A stretch of DNA of 64,000 nt. It comes from Vulcanimicrobiia bacterium. GTDB lineage: Bacteria; Vulcanimicrobiota; Vulcanimicrobiia; Vulcanimicrobiales; Vulcanimicrobiaceae. The position numbers and the translations under genes are program-made. This document shows positions 62,001-64,000 of the stretch, piece by piece (position 1 is the first letter of the stretch; every line of letters starts with the position of its first letter). The stretch is taken from NCBI GenBank assembly GCA_025934645.1, contig JAICWY010000006.1:1-64000 (forward strand), written 5' to 3'. The notes beneath the pieces are model-generated. The model saw only the letters and a list, made by a program, of their open reading frames with translations, ran no database searches and was not told the origin of the DNA.

Positions 62001-62854
62001 AACAGGCGATCGGGAGACGCGCCGCCGGCTTCCGCCGACAGTTGGTGATAAAAGTACGGCGAGGAGAGGCCCATTCCGAATCCGCCGAAGCCTGGATAGG
62101 TGCCGGTTTTGATGACTTGGTTCACGAAACCGGCGAGCGCTGTCGAGCCGGCGTTGACCGGCGCCGTGCCCGTGTAAACTTGCAGTTCTTGCTGGCCGAG
62201 ATTCGAGAGCGAAGCTCCGGGATATTGATCGAACGCGCGCTGAATCGGCACGCCGTCGAATTCATATCCGACTTGCGTGTAGTTGCCGCCGCGCACGAAG
62301 ATCGACTGATATTCGCCTTTTTGACCCGCAGGGACGAAAACGCCCGGAACGGAGGCAACCGCGGAATACGCATTATTCAAGCCGCCGCCGCCGCCCAGCG
62401 TCGCCGCAACTTTTTGCGTTGCCGCCGAAACGGAATAGATGTCGGCAGTGGTGCCCGACTTCACGAGATCGCTCGCGGCCTTCGCGCTGACTTTGGCGAT
62501 GGTCTTGAGCGTCTTCTGCGTGTTCAGGGTAATTGAGAATGCTTGGTCGGCGAACACCGTCACGCCCGAGAGAGACTCGGGATCGTATCCGTCTTTGATG
62601 ACCGAGACGGTATACGTGTCGGGAATCAGCGAGACGAAGGTGAAGTGGCCGGACCCATCCGTGGTGGCGGTCGCGGTTTGGGACGCGCTAACGGCAGTGA
62701 CCTTGGCGTCGGAGACCGGCGAGCCGGCGCCCGAGTCCGTCACAATGCCGTTCAGCGTTCCGGTGGTGCCGGCCAGTGCCCATGTTCCCTGGCCTAGCGC
62801 CATCGAAAGCATCACCGCGGCCACGAGAAGCTGCTTAAACAGCTTTTGAGGCAT
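59060..62854 (-). CDS. TonB-dependent receptor with carboxypeptidase-regulatory N-domain
   Basis: 1264 residues from the ATG at 62854 (AAGGAG six bases before). Signal peptide to about residue 28, then a CarboxypepD_reg-like beta-sandwich (GTLNGIVTDSGAGSPVSDAKVTA, DTYTVSVIKDGYDPESL). A plug follows (VPGVFVPAGQKGEYQSIFVRGGNYTQVGYEFDGVPIQ). The rest is a 22-strand-type barrel with aromatic-rich strands, ending in YFSLNVKL. Large extracellular loops carry several cysteines. It imports a large nutrient at the outer membrane using TonB energy; many such N-domains occur in receptors for glycans or peptides, but the ligand is unknown. No substrate-degrading genes are directly adjacent. Confidence 0.92.
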   Translation of the reverse strand: MPQKLFKQLLVAAVMLSMALGQGTWALAGTTGTLNGIVTDSGAGSPVSDAKVTAVSASQTATATTDGSGHFTFVSLIPDTYTVSVIKDGYDPESLSGVTVFADQAFSITLNTQKTLKTIAKVSAKAASDLVKSGTTADIYSVSAATQKVAATLGGGGGLNNAYSAVASVPGVFVPAGQKGEYQSIFVRGGNYTQVGYEFDGVPIQRAFDQYPGASLSNLGQQELQVYTGTAPVNAGSTALAGFVNQVIKTGTYPGFGGFGMGLSSPYFYHQLSAEAGGASPDRLFSYYAGFSGYNQTYVYENGSQFSSLYGAPINLLAQNCKTANPTGGCYANAGGLFPNGAEHGPIFFGAGSDVASRDAVVNFHFGIPHKKDGGRDDIQLLYTADYVRTGFADNLNGMGAFKNDFLNGTITTANGVIPSCGPAAINYKYAGPACSQFQGPGLGFVDRFYDKIAYNGQLGTALTASNLTNTQYALFPNSPTNRLYSTAAAPVIVSPNERDSYQQNGAILKAQYQHNMGSNAFVRVYGYTTYSDWLQYGVNSQALAGTNYGAISTDYKLGSHTRGGALNFTDQISPQHLVNLDLSYTTASTFRFNNAAISTSSSTLSGGSNTVAFLVDSTNPTAGVCYQVTGSTTAAIDCGSSAAARYINPQNASQLSGACAGGTLGTLCRAHTGDPTVSAAGALTCGGHPCEYFTVANQYNASYNTVVPQFSSISLQDSWRPADKLLFTLGLRYDDFKYVLPNTTGGAARAFWTNYYNSYWCYNSVQQLTQELPSGSAAASCAAKLGTGWAQVATTPATALVNDYPELQPRFGLTYTLNANNVLRFSAGKSAQPASSAFQQYDYTSPNFFYPGSTNQLFYALGFDTPRHVVYPEESYNYDASWEHAFKGSDVSFKLTPYIRTTKNELSTVLLDPVTSFVSSVNVGQKNVKGIEFELRKGDPNKNGLFGQLSYTYTYAREKFTKLPNGRSVVDGLNLSIQAYNRQTSFCSANPGDPRCNAPGAAQIAAGAPCYTTAGKPDPACASTSVANPYWNAKAQNLFDPNGQYAVYNTLSGSRFVSGSNQSYVVPHVLSLILNYKHDRFNVTPTFQLLAGGEYGRPTQVVGVNPATCGATLAGQVSNDPRYPNGAAGGSPYNAASCTGTLLTPDPFTGHFDNYGAFKEPNVFYGNLSFSYEVSPKVTARIDLINVVTACFGGSSVPWKISGKDGCNYGPGGTFVNNFYNPGDAIDQYVKYPYNPNFGSVFQSSSGGQANPLQAYFSLNVKL

Positions 62855-62982
62855 GTGGACTCCTTCGTTGGAGAAGTAACAAGCTGCCCGGTGCTTAAAG
62901 AAGCAGCCAGGCGGAAGTTAACTTTAATTTGTTTTTAAGATACCCTGCGAAAGATGACTATAGTTTCTATTTTTAACAGAGC

Positions 62983-63822
62983 GTGCGCTTGGGCATCGTT
63001 CTAGGGCTGCTCGCCGCGGCGTTCTACGGGGCCGCCGATTTCTGCGGCGGCCTCGCCACGCGGCGCAGCCCGATCTTCGCCGTCACCGTGATCTCGCAGG
63101 CTGTAGGCCTCGCGCTGCTGTGCGCCGCCGTGCCCTTTCTGCACGGGCATCTGACGCAGAGCGCAGCGCTGTTTGGCGCGCTGGGCGGCTTGTGCGGCGC
63201 AATCGGGCTCGCGCTGCTGTATCACGCCCTCTCAATCGGAAAGATGGGCGTCGTCTCGCCCATTACGGCCGTCCTCGCCGCGGCGCTTCCCGTCGGCATA
63301 GGCGTCGGACGAGGCGAGCATTTCACGGTATGGGAAGCGCTCGGCATGGCGATCGCGCTGATTGCGGTCGTTTTGATATCGCTTTCGCACGAGCCCGACG
63401 GGCGGCTCGAGTTCTCGACCACGGGCGTGAAAGAGGCGATTGCGTCCGGCATCGTGCTGGGAGGCTTTTATACGTTTCTGGCACTGGCCGGAAAAGACGC
63501 CGGTGTGTATCCGCTACTTTCCGCGCGTATTGCGTCGACGCTGTTTCTAGCGCTCGCCGCGCTCGTTTCGCGCAATTCGATCGTGCCGTTGCGCGCCTCA
63601 CTGCCCATTATCGTTCTCGCCGGCGCGATCGACATGACGGCCAACGGTCTCTATCTGTACGCGGCGTACGCCGGTTACCTATCGGTCGCTGCCGTGCTGA
63701 CCTCGCTCTATCCGGCAAGCACGGTATTCTTGGCGCGCGCGGTGCTCGGCGAACGGCTTGCGAAGATACAGAAAATCGGCGTAGCGCTCGCGCTCGCCGG
63801 CGTCCTGTTGATCGCGCTGTGA
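62983..63822 (+). CDS. EamA/DMT-superfamily transporter
   Basis: 279 residues with ten hydrophobic helices in two EamA repeats (GLLAAAFYGAADFCGGLATRRS and AIASGIVLGGFYTFLALAGKDAG). The first helix pair and the closing LTSLYPASTVFLARAVLGERLAKIQKIGVALALAGVLLIAL are typical of the drug/metabolite transporter family. Substrate unknown. A GTG at 62983 starts it, without clear ribosome site. It is divergent from the TonB receptor; the gap is AT-rich and contains ACTATAGT, a palindromic -10-like sequence. Confidence 0.9.
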   Translation: MRLGIVLGLLAAAFYGAADFCGGLATRRSPIFAVTVISQAVGLALLCAAVPFLHGHLTQSAALFGALGGLCGAIGLALLYHALSIGKMGVVSPITAVLAAALPVGIGVGRGEHFTVWEALGMAIALIAVVLISLSHEPDGRLEFSTTGVKEAIASGIVLGGFYTFLALAGKDAGVYPLLSARIASTLFLALAALVSRNSIVPLRASLPIIVLAGAIDMTANGLYLYAAYAGYLSVAAVLTSLYPASTVFLARAVLGERLAKIQKIGVALALAGVLLIAL

Positions 63823-63826
63823 GGCG

Positions 63827-64000
63827 CTAGCGCTTTAAGCTTGCGAGTTGTGAAGCGTGAATGTAGCGCGCGATTTCTTCGCGCGCCAGGCCGCTGACCT
63901 CGAGCAGTTCTACTTCGTAAGCGTCGCGGTTCTGCGAATCTTTGGTTTGTCCCAAAATGCGTCCACGCAGTTTGAGCTCTTCGAAGGGACGGCGCAGATA
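63827..64000 (-). CDS. Partial gene at the right edge, unknown
   Basis: The last 57 codons are visible and the N-terminus lies beyond the window. The end reads YLRRPFEELKLRGRILGQ, then a charged helix with YEVELLEVSGLAREEIARYI and a terminal SLKR. The family is not recognised. It is convergent with the EamA gene; the two stops are five bases apart. Confidence 0.6.
   Translation of the reverse strand, partial: YLRRPFEELKLRGRILGQTKDSQNRDAYEVELLEVSGLAREEIARYIHASQLASLKR

Overview
The window reads as a GC-rich chromosomal segment of a diderm (two-membrane) bacterium. It encodes outer-membrane proteins, an RND efflux pump, a TolC-like exit duct and a TonB-dependent receptor. Genes are densely packed with many ATGA, GTGA and TAATG overlaps, and GTG/TTG starts are common. 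There are no rRNA, tRNA, CRISPR, IS or phage genes. A dnaK-grpE-dnaJ gene order, RNase J, several S9 peptidases and a STAND-ATPase/BTAD regulator together suggest an uncultured lineage such as Eremiobacterota (WPS-2). That placement is a guess from gene content, not a measurement.

Layout. 1-5.9 kb (minus): a truncated GDSL-family lipoprotein, a predicted outer-membrane barrel and an RND pump without its adaptor. 5.9-9.2 kb (minus): the lipoate block lpd, lipB and lipA, with a large nested inverted repeat between lpd and lipB. 9.4-16.6 kb (plus): a MocR-type regulator, a nucleotidyltransferase, MutY, and two tandem paralogous secreted S9 peptidases. 16.7-23.6 kb (plus): a seven-gene, almost gapless operon that mixes lasso-peptide-type maturation proteins (PqqD-like RRE, HPr-kinase-like protein, B2-like transglutaminase-fold protease, NTP_transf_5 nucleotidyltransferase) with two GT2 glycosyltransferases and a flippase fused to a uronate-dehydrogenase-like SDR. 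No precursor peptide and no asparagine-synthetase-type cyclase is visible. This is the most promising uncharacterised system here.

23.6-29.8 kb: endonuclease III, a DPP-IV-type peptidase, a VIT-family transporter, a peptide-binding lipoprotein, and an exported lysine-rich histone-H1-like protein. 29.9-32.6 kb: acyl-CoA dehydrogenase divergent from a two-subunit 3-oxoacid CoA-transferase. 32.6-38.3 kb (minus): ABC transporters, an MFS transporter and a VOC protein. 38.4-42.0 kb (minus): dnaK-grpE-dnaJ with structured intercistronic gaps and, upstream of dnaK, an inverted repeat that is neither CIRCE nor HAIR. 42.2-50.1 kb (minus): HtrA protease and a six-gene translationally coupled operon for a MacAB-TolC-like exporter. 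50.2-53.9 kb: RNase J, a small exported protein and an amidase. 54.0-58.8 kb: a STAND/BTAD regulator followed by a GAF-PAS-GGDEF-EAL protein with a degenerate GGDEF motif. 59.0-64.0 kb: a 1264-residue TonB-dependent receptor, an EamA transporter and a gene cut by the right edge.

The parts connect into a few themes: uptake and degradation of peptides (four S9-type or substrate-binding proteins), export (RND, MacAB-like, MFS, ABC), protein quality control (DnaKJ/GrpE, HtrA) and envelope glycoconjugate synthesis. No gene-free stretch exceeds about 300 bases; the longest is the structured 276-base gap between lipB and lpd.
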